This document shows positions 37,250 through 47,049 of a DNA stretch of 64,000 bases, piece by piece (the stretch's first letter is position 1; each line of letters opens with the position of its first letter). Location of the stretch: NCBI RefSeq assembly GCF_017696085.1, contig NZ_JAAORH010000001.1, positions 310,001-374,000 on the forward strand, in the 5' to 3' direction. Both the position numbers and the translations under genes were made by a program. Origin of the DNA: Prochlorococcus marinus XMU1410 (GTDB lineage Bacteria; Cyanobacteriota; Cyanobacteriia; PCC-6307; Cyanobiaceae). A model generated the notes under the pieces. The model ran no database searches and was not told where the DNA came from. It worked only from the letters and a program-made list of their open reading frames with translations.

Positions 37250-37336
37250 TCAATTTTTGCCTTTAAGAATCATCAATAAAGGTAGACCAATAAGCATCAA
37301 ACTCCCATCAATTAATAAAAAAGTATTCAGGTTCAT
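37250..37336 (-). CDS. Small membrane peptide overlapping its upstream gene (28 aa)
   Basis: ATG at 37334-37336 gives MNLNTFLLIDGSLMLIGLPL, then LMILKGKN. One membrane helix. The start overlaps the stop of the 67-residue gene as ATGA, a classic translational-coupling arrangement. Confidence 0.5.
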   Translation of the reverse strand: MNLNTFLLIDGSLMLIGLPLLMILKGKN

Positions 37337-37536
37337 TTATCCATTCCTTCTGGGGTATCCCAATTTAGAGAAATTCCTTTTTTAATTGGTTGTCTTTTCA
37401 TATCATCCGTCTCTTTTCTGATTTTGTTGTAGTAGGCGAACTCCTCTGGATCATCAGAACCAAGACCATAATTCATGATTGCTGCAATATATATTTTGTG
37501 CATCCGGTATGAAGATACTGGCATTACTAAAGGCAA
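37333..37536 (-). CDS. Small hypothetical protein (67 aa)
   Basis: It starts MPLVMPVSSYRMHKIYIAAI; Met5 is an alternative. It continues DDPEEFAYYNKIRKETDDMK and ends ISLNWDTPEGMDK. Soluble, mostly helical. It is followed by the 28-residue membrane peptide with an ATGA overlap. Confidence 0.55.
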   Translation of the reverse strand: MPLVMPVSSYRMHKIYIAAIMNYGLGSDDPEEFAYYNKIRKETDDMKRQPIKKGISLNWDTPEGMDK

Positions 37537-37612
37537 ACTATTTTAAATATATTTGAATTCTAGTCAAAATGCTGATCTACGAGATCTCAGTTATATCAAT
37601 CAATTGCTCAAG

Positions 37613-37684
<72 letters not shown>

Positions 37685-37693
37685 AATTTTAAG

Positions 37694-37775
37694 TGGGCCG
37701 GGTTGGATTTGAACCAACGTAGGCAGAGCCAGCGGATTTACAGTCCGCCCCCTTTAACCACTCGGGCACCGACCC
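37694..37775 (-). tRNA. trnY-GTA: tRNA-Tyr (anticodon GTA)
   Basis: An 82-nt class II tRNA with a long variable arm, 9 bases upstream of tRNA-Thr. The acceptor is GGGTCGG/CCGGCCC, the anticodon stem GCGGA/TCCGC and the loop CTGTAAA. The T-arm contains TTGGTTCAAATCCAA. CCA is not encoded. Confidence 0.97.
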
Positions 37776-37877
37776 CCACTATTTGAACTTATCAGTTAAT
37801 GGACACTTTGTGTGAAATTGTTTTGGTTTTTTTGTTTCTTTCTAGATAGCATTTGTAAAGAAAAGACTTTATTGATG

Positions 37878-38318
37878 ATGAATATTTTATTGATAAATGG
37901 ACCAAATCTTAATCTTTTGGGCACTAGAGAACCTGAAATATATGGTAATAAAACATTGAGTGATATAGAAATAGATTTAACTAAAGTTGCTAAAGAAAAA
38001 AGTATTAATCTTGAATGTTTTCAAAGTAATCACGAAGGTGAAATAGTAGATAAAATTCAGGAGTCTGTAAAAAGTATCCAAGGTATTCTTATAAATGCTG
38101 GTGCTTTTACTCATACCTCGATTTCTATTCGTGATGCTTTAATTGGATCGAAAATTCCTTTTGTAGAGTTACATATTTCAAATATTTTCAGTAGAGAAGA
38201 TTTTCGTAAAGAATCTTTTCTTACAGATAAAGCTATAGGAATTATTAGTGGATTCGGCATATCAAGTTATTCCTTAGCTCTTGAAGGAATCATTGGATAT
38301 TTGAGTATTAAAGATTAA
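37878..38318 (+). CDS. aroQ: 3-dehydroquinate dehydratase, type II
   Basis: Third step of the shikimate pathway. 146 residues from the Met at 37878 ([20 protein letters not shown]); a Met directly before it is equally possible. A longer frame from 37812 adds a hydrophobic stretch that the family lacks. Catalytic Tyr is in EIYGN, Asn in [11 protein letters not shown], His in ELHISN and Arg in SREDFRK. miaE starts one base after its stop. Confidence 0.95.
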   Translation: MNILLINGPNLNLLGTREPEIYGNKTLSDIEIDLTKVAKEKSINLECFQSNHEGEIVDKIQESVKSIQGILINAGAFTHTSISIRDALIGSKIPFVELHISNIFSREDFRKESFLTDKAIGIISGFGISSYSLALEGIIGYLSIKD

Positions 38319-38927
38319 ATGCTAGTCGATTTTAAAAGGCCCACTTCTCATATTAAATATTTATCGTCATTTACCTCAGATGAGTGGATCAAACTCGCAT
38401 TATCTAATCCAATAGATATTCTTATTGACCATGCTCATTGTGAAAGAAAAGCAGCAGGAGTAGCTATTCAATTGATGTTTAGATATCCATCAGAACCAAA
38501 TCTGGCAGAAGTTCTAAGTCCAATAGCGAGAGAGGAATTAGAGCATTTTGAAAAAATACTTTATTTTTTAAAGGATCTTGGACATTCTCTTGAGTCCTTA
38601 AAACCGCCTCCATATGGAGCTGAGTTGTCCAAGAATATAAGAAAGGAAGAGCCCAATAGAATGCTTGATAGTTTCTTAATAGCAGGACTTATTGAAGCAA
38701 GAAGTCATGAAAGATTAAGCTTGCTTGCGCTGAATTCTGAAGATAAATCGTTTAAATCCCTTTATGAGTCTCTGCTAGAGAGTGAGGCAAGACATTTTGG
38801 AGTTTACTGGAAACTAGCGCAAACTAAATTTTCTAAAGATCAAACTTTCAAAAGGTTAGAGGAATTGTCTGAAATTGAGTCAGCAATACTTGCTGAAACT
38901 TTTATATTGCCAAGGGTACATAGCTAA
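38319..38927 (+). CDS. miaE: tRNA-(ms2io6A)-hydroxylase
   Basis: Di-iron enzyme that hydroxylates the isopentenyl-type modification at A37 of tRNA. 202 residues. Iron-ligand motifs: DHAHCERKAAGVAIQLMFRY, REELEHFEKIL, AGLIEARSHERL and ESEARHFGVYW. It follows aroQ without spacer. Confidence 0.93.
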   Translation: MLVDFKRPTSHIKYLSSFTSDEWIKLALSNPIDILIDHAHCERKAAGVAIQLMFRYPSEPNLAEVLSPIAREELEHFEKILYFLKDLGHSLESLKPPPYGAELSKNIRKEEPNRMLDSFLIAGLIEARSHERLSLLALNSEDKSFKSLYESLLESEARHFGVYWKLAQTKFSKDQTFKRLEELSEIESAILAETFILPRVHS

Positions 38928-38943
38928 AGTTAATAAAATAAAA

Positions 38944-39699
38944 ATGATAATAAAAAAGTTCTTAAGTTTACTTAATCCATATAAAACTGATTTACCCACA
39001 TTCACCATCGTTGGTGTAGGCCCTGGAGATCCATCGCTTTTAACAATTGCTGCTGTGGATGCAATAAAAAAAGCGAAAGTTATAGTTTTCCCAATATCAG
39101 ATGATAATAAAAAGAGTTTTGCTGCGGAAATAGTCAAGAAATACACCAAATTTAAAAAAAATATCCCTATCATCTTTCCAATGGCTAGGAAGGATTTTGA
39201 TCCAGATGAAATATGGTCTAATGCTGTAGAAAAAATTGTGAAATCTATACAAAATGGCGAATCAGTTGTTTTACTTTGTCTTGGAGATACTTCACTATTT
39301 GCAAGCTCTTCTAATATCTTGAGGTTAATAAAAAATAATCATGCTGAAATTATTACCAAAACAATACCTGGTATTTCCTCTATTTCAGCAGCAGCAGCTT
39401 TGAATGATTTTGATTTGGTAAAAAAAGGCGAGACATTAATCATCAAAGAATGCCCTTCTTCAGAATCTGAACTAACAACCCTAATTAGGGAAAGCAAGGC
39501 AAATAAAACGGTATTGGCCTTTATGAAAGTTGGCAAAAGATGGAATTTAGTTAGGGAAATTTTAAAAAAAGAGGATATTATCAATACAACATTAATAGCT
39601 TTGAGTGTTGGGATGCCTGATCAAATTATTCAATATGCATCACAATATAATAAAGAATTTATGCCTTATTTTTCTTTGATTTTGATAAGGTTCGATTAA
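38944..39699 (+). CDS. cobI: Precorrin-2 C20-methyltransferase
   Basis: SAM-dependent methyltransferase of the cobalamin pathway. 251 residues from the Met at 38944, with a longer frame overlapping miaE rejected. The SAM-dependent tetrapyrrole methylase start is TFTIVGVGPGDPSLLTIAAV. LLCLGDTSLFASSSNILRL and TIPGISSISAAAALNDF are typical. Its stop overlaps the next ATG (TAATG). Confidence 0.92.
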   Translation: MIIKKFLSLLNPYKTDLPTFTIVGVGPGDPSLLTIAAVDAIKKAKVIVFPISDDNKKSFAAEIVKKYTKFKKNIPIIFPMARKDFDPDEIWSNAVEKIVKSIQNGESVVLLCLGDTSLFASSSNILRLIKNNHAEIITKTIPGISSISAAAALNDFDLVKKGETLIIKECPSSESELTTLIRESKANKTVLAFMKVGKRWNLVREILKKEDIINTTLIALSVGMPDQIIQYASQYNKEFMPYFSLILIRFD

Positions 39700-40184
39700 T
39701 GTATAAAAAAGAAAAATTAGTTGAAAATAAATTTACATGGCCAATTTGTAAGGATCTATTATTTCTTGTTCTCGAAGATAGGGTTAGTGATGTTTTTGTT
39801 TGTGAATTGGTTTGGGAAAGACTTTTTTACACCAAAGAGCTCTCTATAAATGATTGGGCCTTTAGCGCATTAACTCCTTCTTATTGGTCAGAAAAATTTG
39901 AAAAAGCTCCTCAAATCATTGCAGAGCGACCAGCCTCAATACATTTGACGCGATCAATTCCAAAAGAATATAAACAGGGATTGAAAAATTTTCTCAATTT
40001 TAAAGGTTATAAGATTAATGAACTCTATCCAAGAAGAACTAGAAGAGCGACGGCAGTAAATTGGTTGATTTATTGGGCGATTGAAAATGATTGTTTTTCA
40101 AAAGATAGTGGATTAATGCCAAGTGCTAGTTCACCCCCTGTTAATCCAGTTAAAGGACATTTTGGCGATCCAGAAATTAAATAA
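39699..40184 (+). CDS. DUF1823-like conserved protein (161 aa)
   Basis: A soluble protein, conserved in cyanobacteria and plastid lineages if the DUF1823 match from memory is right. It has SDVFVCELVWERLFY, DWAFSALTPSYWSEKF and RRTRRATAVNWLIYWAIEN. The start overlaps the cobI stop, showing coupled translation. Function unknown. Confidence 0.72.
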   Translation: MYKKEKLVENKFTWPICKDLLFLVLEDRVSDVFVCELVWERLFYTKELSINDWAFSALTPSYWSEKFEKAPQIIAERPASIHLTRSIPKEYKQGLKNFLNFKGYKINELYPRRTRRATAVNWLIYWAIENDCFSKDSGLMPSASSPPVNPVKGHFGDPEIK

Positions 40185-40257
40185 GTTTTTTTGAAAAGGT
40201 AAATGATTCTATTAAAGGTATAGTTGTAATGGATACTACTTTCTTTGGAGAGAAGAA

Positions 40258-41631
40258 TTGATTCTTCCTACAATAGCAATTATCGGAAGACCTAACGTTG
40301 GGAAATCTACCTTAGTTAATCGTCTTTGCCAAAGTAATGATGCAATAGTTTTTGATAAGCCAGGTGTTACAAGAGATAGAACTTATCAAAATGCTTCATG
40401 GGGAGGTAAGGAATTTCAAATAGTTGATACTGGAGGTTTAGTTTTTGATGATGATAGTGAATTTCTCCCAGAGATAAGGACACAAGTTTTCTTAGCTCTA
40501 GAAGAGGCTTCACTCGCGTTACTGGTGGTTGATGGGAATCAAGGCGTTACTGATGGTGATTTATCAATAGCAAAATGGTTAAGAAACTCTAGCTGTAAAA
40601 CAATTGTTGCTGTGAATAAATGTGAATCGACTACTCTAGGAATATCTCTTGCTTCAGAGTTCTGGAAATTAGGATTGGGCGAACCCAACCCTGTTTCAGC
40701 TATTCATGGTTCAGGTACTGGAGATCTTTTAGATCTCGTTGTTGGCGAACTTCCTGAAAATAATATCCATGATGATGAAGAAAAGATAATGATGTCTATT
40801 ATTGGTAGGCCTAATGTTGGTAAATCTAGTTTGTTAAATTCAATCTGTGGAGAAAAAAGAGCAATAGTTAGTGATATTAGTGGCACGACAACTGATTCAA
40901 TAGATACGCTCATTAAAAAAGGTGATAATCATTGGAAAATTATTGATACTGCAGGGATTAGAAGAAAGAAAAATGTTAAATATGGCACTGAATTTTTTGG
41001 TATTAATAGGGCTTTTAAATCTATAGATAGAAGTGATGTTTGTGTTTTAGTTATAGATGCTATAGATGGAGTAACTGATCAAGACCAGAAGCTGGCTGGG
41101 CGCATAGAAGAACAAGGCAGAGCTTGCATAATTGTTGTTAATAAATGGGATCTTGTAGAAAAAAATAGTTCAACAATTTATCAAGTAGAAAAAGAACTTA
41201 GATCTAAACTTTATTTTTTACACTGGTCAAAAATGATTTTTATATCTGCCCTAACTGGTCAAAGGGTTGATAATATTTTTGAGCATGCTCTTAATGCTGT
41301 CAATCAACATAGAAGAAGAGTTACAACATCTGTAGTTAATGAAGTACTTAAAGAATCAATCAGTTGGAAAAGTCCTCCAACGAAGAGAAGCGGAAAGCAA
41401 GGTAGGCTTTATTACGGTACTCAAGTAAAGAATAAACCTCCCACTTTTACTCTTTTTGTAAATGACCCTAAATTATTCGGAATAACTTATAGAAGATATA
41501 TTGAAAAACAAATTAGAGTAAATTTAGGCTTTGAAGGCACACCCCTCATTTTACTTTGGAGAGGGAAACAGCAAAGAGCTTTAAATAAAGAAGTAGAAAG
41601 AGAAAATATTGAGTTAATTCAAAAAGATTAA
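40258..41631 (+). CDS. der: Ribosome-associated double GTPase Der (EngA)
   Basis: GTPase needed for 50S ribosome assembly. 457 residues, TTG start with GGAG upstream. There are two G domains, each with a P-loop ([16 protein letters not shown] near 7; [14 protein letters not shown] near 183), DTGG and DTAG switch motifs, and NKC/NKWD specificity motifs. The C-terminal KH-like domain ends the protein. The next gene overlaps its stop by one base. Confidence 0.96.
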   Translation: MILPTIAIIGRPNVGKSTLVNRLCQSNDAIVFDKPGVTRDRTYQNASWGGKEFQIVDTGGLVFDDDSEFLPEIRTQVFLALEEASLALLVVDGNQGVTDGDLSIAKWLRNSSCKTIVAVNKCESTTLGISLASEFWKLGLGEPNPVSAIHGSGTGDLLDLVVGELPENNIHDDEEKIMMSIIGRPNVGKSSLLNSICGEKRAIVSDISGTTTDSIDTLIKKGDNHWKIIDTAGIRRKKNVKYGTEFFGINRAFKSIDRSDVCVLVIDAIDGVTDQDQKLAGRIEEQGRACIIVVNKWDLVEKNSSTIYQVEKELRSKLYFLHWSKMIFISALTGQRVDNIFEHALNAVNQHRRRVTTSVVNEVLKESISWKSPPTKRSGKQGRLYYGTQVKNKPPTFTLFVNDPKLFGITYRRYIEKQIRVNLGFEGTPLILLWRGKQQRALNKEVERENIELIQKD

Positions 41632-42545
41632 TGAATTTGCTAACCAAATTTTCTGTTGGTCAATACGTTCATGGCAATAGAAGTTGGCTAAGAATTATAG
41701 ATAGTAGATTAAAAATAATTATCGTAATGATATTTTTAATCACTCCAATCTGGGCAGGTCCAATATGGAGATTGAGTTTAGTTGGTTTTTTACTTTTAAT
41801 TACTTTTTTAAGTTTATTGCCACCTAGAGTATGGTGGCGATCATTATTTTTTCTCTCATGCTTGTCACTTTTAATTGGATGTATATCAATTCTTGCCTCT
41901 TCTGATATTCAATCTCTTGATGGCTATTTGAGAAATCCCAATGAGTTACATGTAGTACTGGAAAGCCAAAAAGAATGGAATATTTTGCAAATTCCTTCGC
42001 AGAAGATATGGTTTATTAATTTTGGTCCCTATAACTTATCAAGAAAAGCCTTTGAACTAGGAATAAAAACCTCCACTTTGATATTTACCGTTATTCATAG
42101 TGTGAATTTGATGCTTTTAACCACATTGCAGGAAGACATTGTATGGGGATTGAGTTGGTTTATGTATCCATTAAGAAAGATTGGATTGCCAACTAGTAAG
42201 TGGCTGTTTCAGTTGTTAATTGCATTACGTTTTATTCCTCTAGTGCAGGAAGAACTTCAAAATATCATTAAATCAGTGTCAGTTAGATCAATAAATTTTC
42301 GAAATTTAGGATTAAAGAAATCTTTTAATGTTTTGTTAATCTTAGTGGAAAGGTTATTTCAAAATATATTTCTGAGAATTGATCATGGAGCAGAATCATT
42401 ACTCTCAAAAAAAAATATTATTATTAAAACCAACAGATTTAGAACTCTTTATCCTTCAAAATCACTCAATGTAATTGTTAATACATTATCGATTTGTTTT
42501 ATTTGCATAGCAATTTTTCTTAGAAAACTGTATGGTGCATTATAA
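41631..42545 (+). CDS. EcfT/CbiQ-type transporter transmembrane protein
   Basis: 304 residues with five or so membrane spans (about 23-36, 41-60, 65-85, 130-155, 275-295) and the ECF T-component domain. It begins FSVGQYVHGNRSWLRIIDSR and has the coupling helix region SVRSINFRNLGLKKSFN. T components pair with two ATPases and a substrate-binding S subunit, which are not nearby. ATG overlaps the der stop. The vitamin or metal substrate is unknown. Confidence 0.82.
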   Translation: MNLLTKFSVGQYVHGNRSWLRIIDSRLKIIIVMIFLITPIWAGPIWRLSLVGFLLLITFLSLLPPRVWWRSLFFLSCLSLLIGCISILASSDIQSLDGYLRNPNELHVVLESQKEWNILQIPSQKIWFINFGPYNLSRKAFELGIKTSTLIFTVIHSVNLMLLTTLQEDIVWGLSWFMYPLRKIGLPTSKWLFQLLIALRFIPLVQEELQNIIKSVSVRSINFRNLGLKKSFNVLLILVERLFQNIFLRIDHGAESLLSKKNIIIKTNRFRTLYPSKSLNVIVNTLSICFICIAIFLRKLYGAL

Positions 42546-42563
42546 ATAACATAATATTTAGGT

Positions 42564-42830
42564 TTGAGTTCTGAGCGTTATTTAAACCATCCAACATTTG
42601 GTATGTTGTACCAAGTCTCTCCTGGAAATGATGGGAGAGATATTTATGCGACTTTATATGCTCAAAAAATGTTTTTTTTGGTAGAAGTTAGACAGAGAGA
42701 AGTTTTTTTTGAAGTTATACCTTACTTAGATGCTCGTAATCAGGCGGAATTAAACCTTCAAAAAGCTAGAAGAAAAGGATCAGAAGAACTATCTAAATGG
42801 GAGAATTTATTTACGCAAACTTTCTTATAA
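42564..42830 (+). CDS. pipX: PipX, co-regulator of NtcA and PII
   Basis: Small Tudor-like protein that binds PII when nitrogen is rich and NtcA when it is poor, boosting NtcA-dependent transcription. 88 residues (TTG start): SERYLNHPTFGMLYQVSPGN, then YATLYAQKMFFLVEVRQREV and a C-terminal helical part ARNQAELNLQKARRK. pipY follows after 3 bases, the conserved pipX-pipY operon. Confidence 0.93.
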   Translation: MSSERYLNHPTFGMLYQVSPGNDGRDIYATLYAQKMFFLVEVRQREVFFEVIPYLDARNQAELNLQKARRKGSEELSKWENLFTQTFL

Positions 42831-42833
42831 AAT

Positions 42834-43469
42834 GTGAACCCTGCAAAATATTTAGAAATAAAAAATAAAATACCTTCAAATGTAAATATTCTTGCGGTAA
42901 GTAAAGGATTCAAAAGTCAAGAAATCAAGACTATTCAAAATATAGGTCAGAATGATTTTGGTGAAAGTAAGGTTCAAGAGGCGCTTGAAAAACAATTAAC
43001 CTTAAAAGATAATAAACAAATAAATTGGCACTTTATTGGCAGAATACAAAGTAATAAAATAAGAAAAATAGTTCAAAATTTTAAATACATTCATTCAGTA
43101 GATTCATTTGAAAAGTTGCAAAAGATTTCTAATATTTCACGTGAAGAGAAGAAAATTCCATTAATAATGTTGCAGGTTAAGTTGAGTGATGACCCTACTA
43201 AAGGAGGCTTTAATCCTGAATTTTTAATAATGAAATGGAGAGAAATTCAAGAGTTGAAAAATATTTCATTAAATGGTTTGATGACTATCAATCCTAAAGG
43301 ACTTAGCTCTAAAGAAAATTCAGGGTTGTTCAAAAAATGTCGTGCTCTCGCTGATTCACTGCAACTACCAGATTGTTCAATGGGGATGTCTGGTGATTGG
43401 GAGGAAGCTATTGACGCTGGATCTACTTGGTTAAGATTAGGATCATTGATTTTTGGGGGTAGATCCTAA
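42834..43469 (+). CDS. pipY: PLP-binding homeostasis protein PipY (YggS family)
   Basis: Single-domain PLP-barrel protein for vitamin B6 and amino-acid balance. 211 residues from GTG. The PLP lysine is in VNILAVSKGFKSQEI. The characteristic segments are GQNDFGESKVQEALEK, WHFIGRIQSNKIRKIV, and the phosphate loop end MGMSGDWEEAIDAGSTWLRL. It is coupled to pipX. Confidence 0.95.
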   Translation: MNPAKYLEIKNKIPSNVNILAVSKGFKSQEIKTIQNIGQNDFGESKVQEALEKQLTLKDNKQINWHFIGRIQSNKIRKIVQNFKYIHSVDSFEKLQKISNISREEKKIPLIMLQVKLSDDPTKGGFNPEFLIMKWREIQELKNISLNGLMTINPKGLSSKENSGLFKKCRALADSLQLPDCSMGMSGDWEEAIDAGSTWLRLGSLIFGGRS

Positions 43470-43548
43470 TTAGTTATTTTTTTATAAAAATCTTATCTAT
43501 AAACTTGCAGTTAAGTTCAACTAACGTTATTTAAGTATAGGTAGTTTA

Positions 43549-43596
43549 TTCATTTAAAAAATGAATCTATTACTTAAGGTTCTTTAACCTTAGTAA
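43549..43596 (+). promoter_or_regulatory. Two leader hairpins upstream of sepF
   Basis: TTCATTT/AAATGAA (about 43549-43565) and a longer stem TTACTTAAGGTT/AACCTTAGTAA with one bulged T and loop CTTT (about 43570-43596). No T run follows, so they are not simple terminators. They lie in the leader 24-70 bases before the GTG of sepF. Confidence 0.4.
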
Positions 43597-43619
43597 TCAA
43601 TTTTAAGAGGATTTAAAAG

Positions 43620-44195
43620 GTGTCACTTATTTCTAGATTAAAGGCAGTAGTTGCAGGGGATGAGTATCTCGATGATGATTTTGATGAGTTGGATTATGCT
43701 TCAGAGGATGAATTAAATGATATTAATAATTTCAAACAAAATCCAAAGAATGCAAATGCCCTTGCAAATTCCAATCCATTCGATTTTATGAATAACAACA
43801 GATCATCAAAAGTAGTTGGTATGCCTGGAATCTCAAATTCATCCTCAGAAGTAATCTTAATGGAACCAAGAAGTTTTGATGAGATGCCTCAAGCGATACA
43901 AGCATTAAGAGAAAGAAAAACTGTAATACTCAATTTAACTATGATGGATCCTGATCAAGCTCAAAGAGCGGTTGATTTTATTGCTGGGGGTACATATGCA
44001 ATTGATGGACATCAAGAGAGAGTCGGTGAAAGTATTTTCCTTTTTGCTCCAAGTTGTGTAAATGTAACTAGTTCTTCCCCAGAAGAAGCTTCTCCTTCTT
44101 CTGTATCTACAGAAAACACACCACAATATAGTTTGGGCAAAAATACTACTCCTGAACCAGCATGGGGTAATTCTAAATTAAGTGCTTATTCATGA
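43620..44195 (+). CDS. sepF: Cell division protein SepF
   Basis: Membrane-binding protein that helps anchor and organise FtsZ. 191 residues from GTG. The N-terminal amphipathic helix ([12 protein letters not shown]) is followed by an acidic linker. The core domain is [20 protein letters not shown], then [20 protein letters not shown] and [14 protein letters not shown]. The C-terminal extension is disordered. Confidence 0.94.
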   Translation: MSLISRLKAVVAGDEYLDDDFDELDYASEDELNDINNFKQNPKNANALANSNPFDFMNNNRSSKVVGMPGISNSSSEVILMEPRSFDEMPQAIQALRERKTVILNLTMMDPDQAQRAVDFIAGGTYAIDGHQERVGESIFLFAPSCVNVTSSSPEEASPSSVSTENTPQYSLGKNTTPEPAWGNSKLSAYS

Positions 44196-44202
44196 TTAAT
44201 CT

Positions 44203-45015
44203 GTGACAGATAAAATTGCGGTAATTGGTTTTGGAAATATTGCAAGTGCTATAGTTACACCTCTATTAGATAACAAATTAATTCAGCCAGAGAATGTTTT
44301 TTGTGTTGTAAATACAGAAAAAAGTTTAGAAAAAATAAAAAATAATTATAAACATAATATAAACGTTTATAAATCAGGTTCTAAAGAGTCAAAAATAATT
44401 TGGGATTGTCAATATAAACTTCTTTCGATAAAACCCCAACAATTAAATGACATAAGTGAGGCCCATCATATAAAAAATAAGGACAATTTAATAGTTTCTA
44501 TTCTTGCCGGAGTTTCAATAAATAGACTTGCTCAAAAGTTTCCTAATCATAAATGTGTGAGAGTGGTTACAAATATTCCAATAACTATTGGAAAAGGTTT
44601 AACAGGGATTTCTTGGGGAGAAGAAATTACAGAAGATCAGAAACAATTTACAAAAAAATTATTTGAAAATACTAGTAAAATTTATGAATTTACTGAAGAT
44701 TACCTTGATATATTTTTAGCTTTAACTTCATCAGGTCCTGCAATTATTTCTTTAATTATAGAAGCATTAAGTGATGGAGGGTTAAGCGGGGGATTACCAA
44801 AAATAATTTCAGAGGAACTTGTTATGGAAATGATACTAGGGACTATTTTTCTAATAAAGGAAAATAAACTTACTACTTCTGAGCTTAAAAATTTAGTAAC
44901 CTCTCCAGGTGGAACAACTATTTCTGCTTTAAGGGTTTTAGAAAAAAAGAGTGTAAGGTCAGCATTAATTGAATCAATAGTTTCAGCTAGTAATAGAAGT
45001 AAGGAGTTTCGTTAG
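44203..45015 (+). CDS. proC: Pyrroline-5-carboxylate reductase
   Basis: Last step of proline synthesis. 270 residues from GTG. The Rossmann start is KIAVIGFGNIASAIVTPLL, then VSILAGVSINRLAQKF and the C-terminal signature ALTSSGPAIISLIIEALSDG. The end LVTSPGGTTISALRVLEKKS is also typical. It converges with the glycosyltransferase, overlapping by 4 bases. Confidence 0.95.
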   Translation: MTDKIAVIGFGNIASAIVTPLLDNKLIQPENVFCVVNTEKSLEKIKNNYKHNINVYKSGSKESKIIWDCQYKLLSIKPQQLNDISEAHHIKNKDNLIVSILAGVSINRLAQKFPNHKCVRVVTNIPITIGKGLTGISWGEEITEDQKQFTKKLFENTSKIYEFTEDYLDIFLALTSSGPAIISLIIEALSDGGLSGGLPKIISEELVMEMILGTIFLIKENKLTTSELKNLVTSPGGTTISALRVLEKKSVRSALIESIVSASNRSKEFR

Positions 45016-46178
45016 GTTTTTGAATTATCTTTTAAGTTCATATAAACTTTTTCAAGTGAATTTATATTTTTAGTAATTGTGTATCTCTGAAGTATACGTT
45101 CTCTAGCTTTCTCTCCAAGATCTTTTGTAAATGAAGGGTGTTCTACAAGAATTGGGATTATAGTTTTTAATTGTGCAGCCACATTATCAGTTGAAATTAC
45201 TATTCCTGCTCCGTTATCTAAAACTTCACCGTCAGCTCCGGCATCTGTAGCTACACAAGCAGTACCAGCAGACATTGCCTCTAAAAGTGATAATGATAAA
45301 CCTTCTACTAAGCTTGGTAAGAAAAAAACTTCTGCTATTTGCATTATTGCTATCCTAGTTTCTAAATCTAATTCGGCACCCCACCAAATTAATTTCTCAT
45401 TACCAAGGTTAGAAAAACTATTTTCAAGTGTTGGCTTCATTGGCCCATCCCCAACAATAACTAATTTGCAATTTTGAGTTTTTGTTTGGCGCCAAGAACG
45501 TAAAAGTGCCTCGATATTTTTCTCATTTGCAATCCTTCCCATATATAAAAAGATTCTTTCATTTCCAAGTTTGTTTTTTACCTGATCATATTTTTTACTT
45601 TTTTCGCAAAAAGGTTTCCAAATATTTTCATCAACGCCGTTTGGAATAACTATTTGTTTGTCTGTAGGTACTCCTAATTTCTCAAGAACATTTTTTTGAG
45701 GTTCAGAAAAAATAATTATTTTATCGAACTTTGCTAAAGATGGAGCATAAAGTTGATAGGTTAATTGTTGAGTGCTCGCAGTTAGATTTCTATTTTTTGC
45801 ATCAAATGGTGGATGAAAAGTTCCTATAAGAGGAACATTAATTTCATTACACAACTCTGGAAGTCTAAAGTCTAAAGGAGATAAAGTTAGGCTTGCATGT
45901 ACTATGTCAGGCTTTAATCTTTCCAATGATAGCCTTAGCTCTTTTTCTGCCCTTGGTGAGGGTATTGTATAAACTTGAGATTTAATTAAATATGGGAGAC
46001 TTACATCAGGATCATTTGCAAGAAATAATGGTTTTGATGAATTTGAACTAGAGGGATTGTCGAAATGAATAAAACTAATTTTATGCCCTCTGGCCTTCAA
46101 TTCCTTAGTAATTGAATTACCATAAGTTACATTTCCGCAAAAAGGGGATTTTTTACCCAACCAGGCAATATGAACCAC
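45012..46178 (-). CDS. GT4-family glycosyltransferase
   Basis: Retaining GT-B glycosyltransferase of 388 residues. N-terminal acceptor domain: HIAWLGKKSPFCGNVTYGNS. The C-terminal donor domain has YMGRIANEKNIEALLRSW, KLVIVGDGPMKPTLE, and the EX7E motif in FLPSLVEGLSLSLLEAMSAG. Similar cyanobacterial proteins have been linked to digalactosyl-lipid synthesis (DgdA type), but that assignment is uncertain here. Confidence 0.85.
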   Translation of the reverse strand: MVHIAWLGKKSPFCGNVTYGNSITKELKARGHKISFIHFDNPSSSNSSKPLFLANDPDVSLPYLIKSQVYTIPSPRAEKELRLSLERLKPDIVHASLTLSPLDFRLPELCNEINVPLIGTFHPPFDAKNRNLTASTQQLTYQLYAPSLAKFDKIIIFSEPQKNVLEKLGVPTDKQIVIPNGVDENIWKPFCEKSKKYDQVKNKLGNERIFLYMGRIANEKNIEALLRSWRQTKTQNCKLVIVGDGPMKPTLENSFSNLGNEKLIWWGAELDLETRIAIMQIAEVFFLPSLVEGLSLSLLEAMSAGTACVATDAGADGEVLDNGAGIVISTDNVAAQLKTIIPILVEHPSFTKDLGEKARERILQRYTITKNINSLEKVYMNLKDNSKT

Positions 46179-46263
46179 ATTAATTGATTTAGCTATTTAT
46201 AAAGTTAACAGTAAGAGCAGCTATGATTGTAATTTTTAAATTTTTTTATGATTTATGAAAATC

Positions 46264-47049
46264 TTAACTATATATTTCTCTCAACATTTTTAGTGAAGAT
46301 AATTCTTTCTCTAGTTGAGCAGAGATCCAAGTCTCAATAATAAATAATATTTTAAGCCAGACTTTTTTAGGTCCCAATAACTCTCCATTAGATTTTATTG
46401 GTAATTCGGGAAAAAGAAGTCTTTGTAATAGAGCAACTTCAGATGCATTTATTTTTAGATTACTTTGAGGATCTTCAATTGACGAAAACCCTTCACTTGG
46501 CAAATAATAACAATTCCATTCCCAATTTCCTAAAGGCGGAATAATAGGTTCTCCAGTTTTACAGCAATGATGAATTGGTAAATTTATACCTCCAATGGCT
46601 AATAGATGGATTAAAGATTGAATACTCATTGAGAGCATTTTAATATCTTCTTCTTTAGATTCTTCATACAAATAAATCCTATCTAGATGTGCAAGAACAC
46701 AAGATAAATAGTTTTGTTGCTTATCATTATTACCTACTAATAAAAAAGTTAATTCAGTTATTGCTTGTGCCGCTGCAAGACATTCAATATTTTTCCCTAG
46801 ACCAGAATAGCTTTTTAATATTTTAATTTGACGTACAGATTTAAGATTTCTTTTCCCAAAAATTTGCAAACTTAAATATGTTAATGGAGTAGCTGCGGCA
46901 AGACTACTTTTAGGACGTCTAGCACCAGGTACCGCTAATCGAACAATCCCCTGCTCATCAGTAAGAATAGTTATTAATCTATCATTCTCGCCTAATGGAG
47001 AAGCTTTAATACAGAGACCCTCTAGTCTGCACTCTCCAGAACCAGACAT
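46264..47049 (-). CDS. recO: DNA repair protein RecO
   Basis: Recombination mediator that loads RecA with RecF/RecR. 261 residues. The N-terminal OB fold: RLEGLCIKASPLGENDRLIT and VRLAVPGARRPKSSLAAATP. The C-terminal helical part has lost most zinc-binding Cys, with two in NLPIHHCCKTGEPI. It starts immediately after the deoC-like stop (TAAATG). Confidence 0.92.
   Translation of the reverse strand: MSGSGECRLEGLCIKASPLGENDRLITILTDEQGIVRLAVPGARRPKSSLAAATPLTYLSLQIFGKRNLKSVRQIKILKSYSGLGKNIECLAAAQAITELTFLLVGNNDKQQNYLSCVLAHLDRIYLYEESKEEDIKMLSMSIQSLIHLLAIGGINLPIHHCCKTGEPIIPPLGNWEWNCYYLPSEGFSSIEDPQSNLKINASEVALLQRLLFPELPIKSNGELLGPKKVWLKILFIIETWISAQLEKELSSLKMLREIYS

Noticed and set aside
37812-37877. 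Extended start for aroQ
   Set aside because: It adds a hydrophobic stretch without counterpart in type II dehydroquinases.
38875-38943. Extended start for cobI overlapping miaE
   Set aside because: The extra residues are the miaE 3' end in another frame; the Met at 38944 suits the family.
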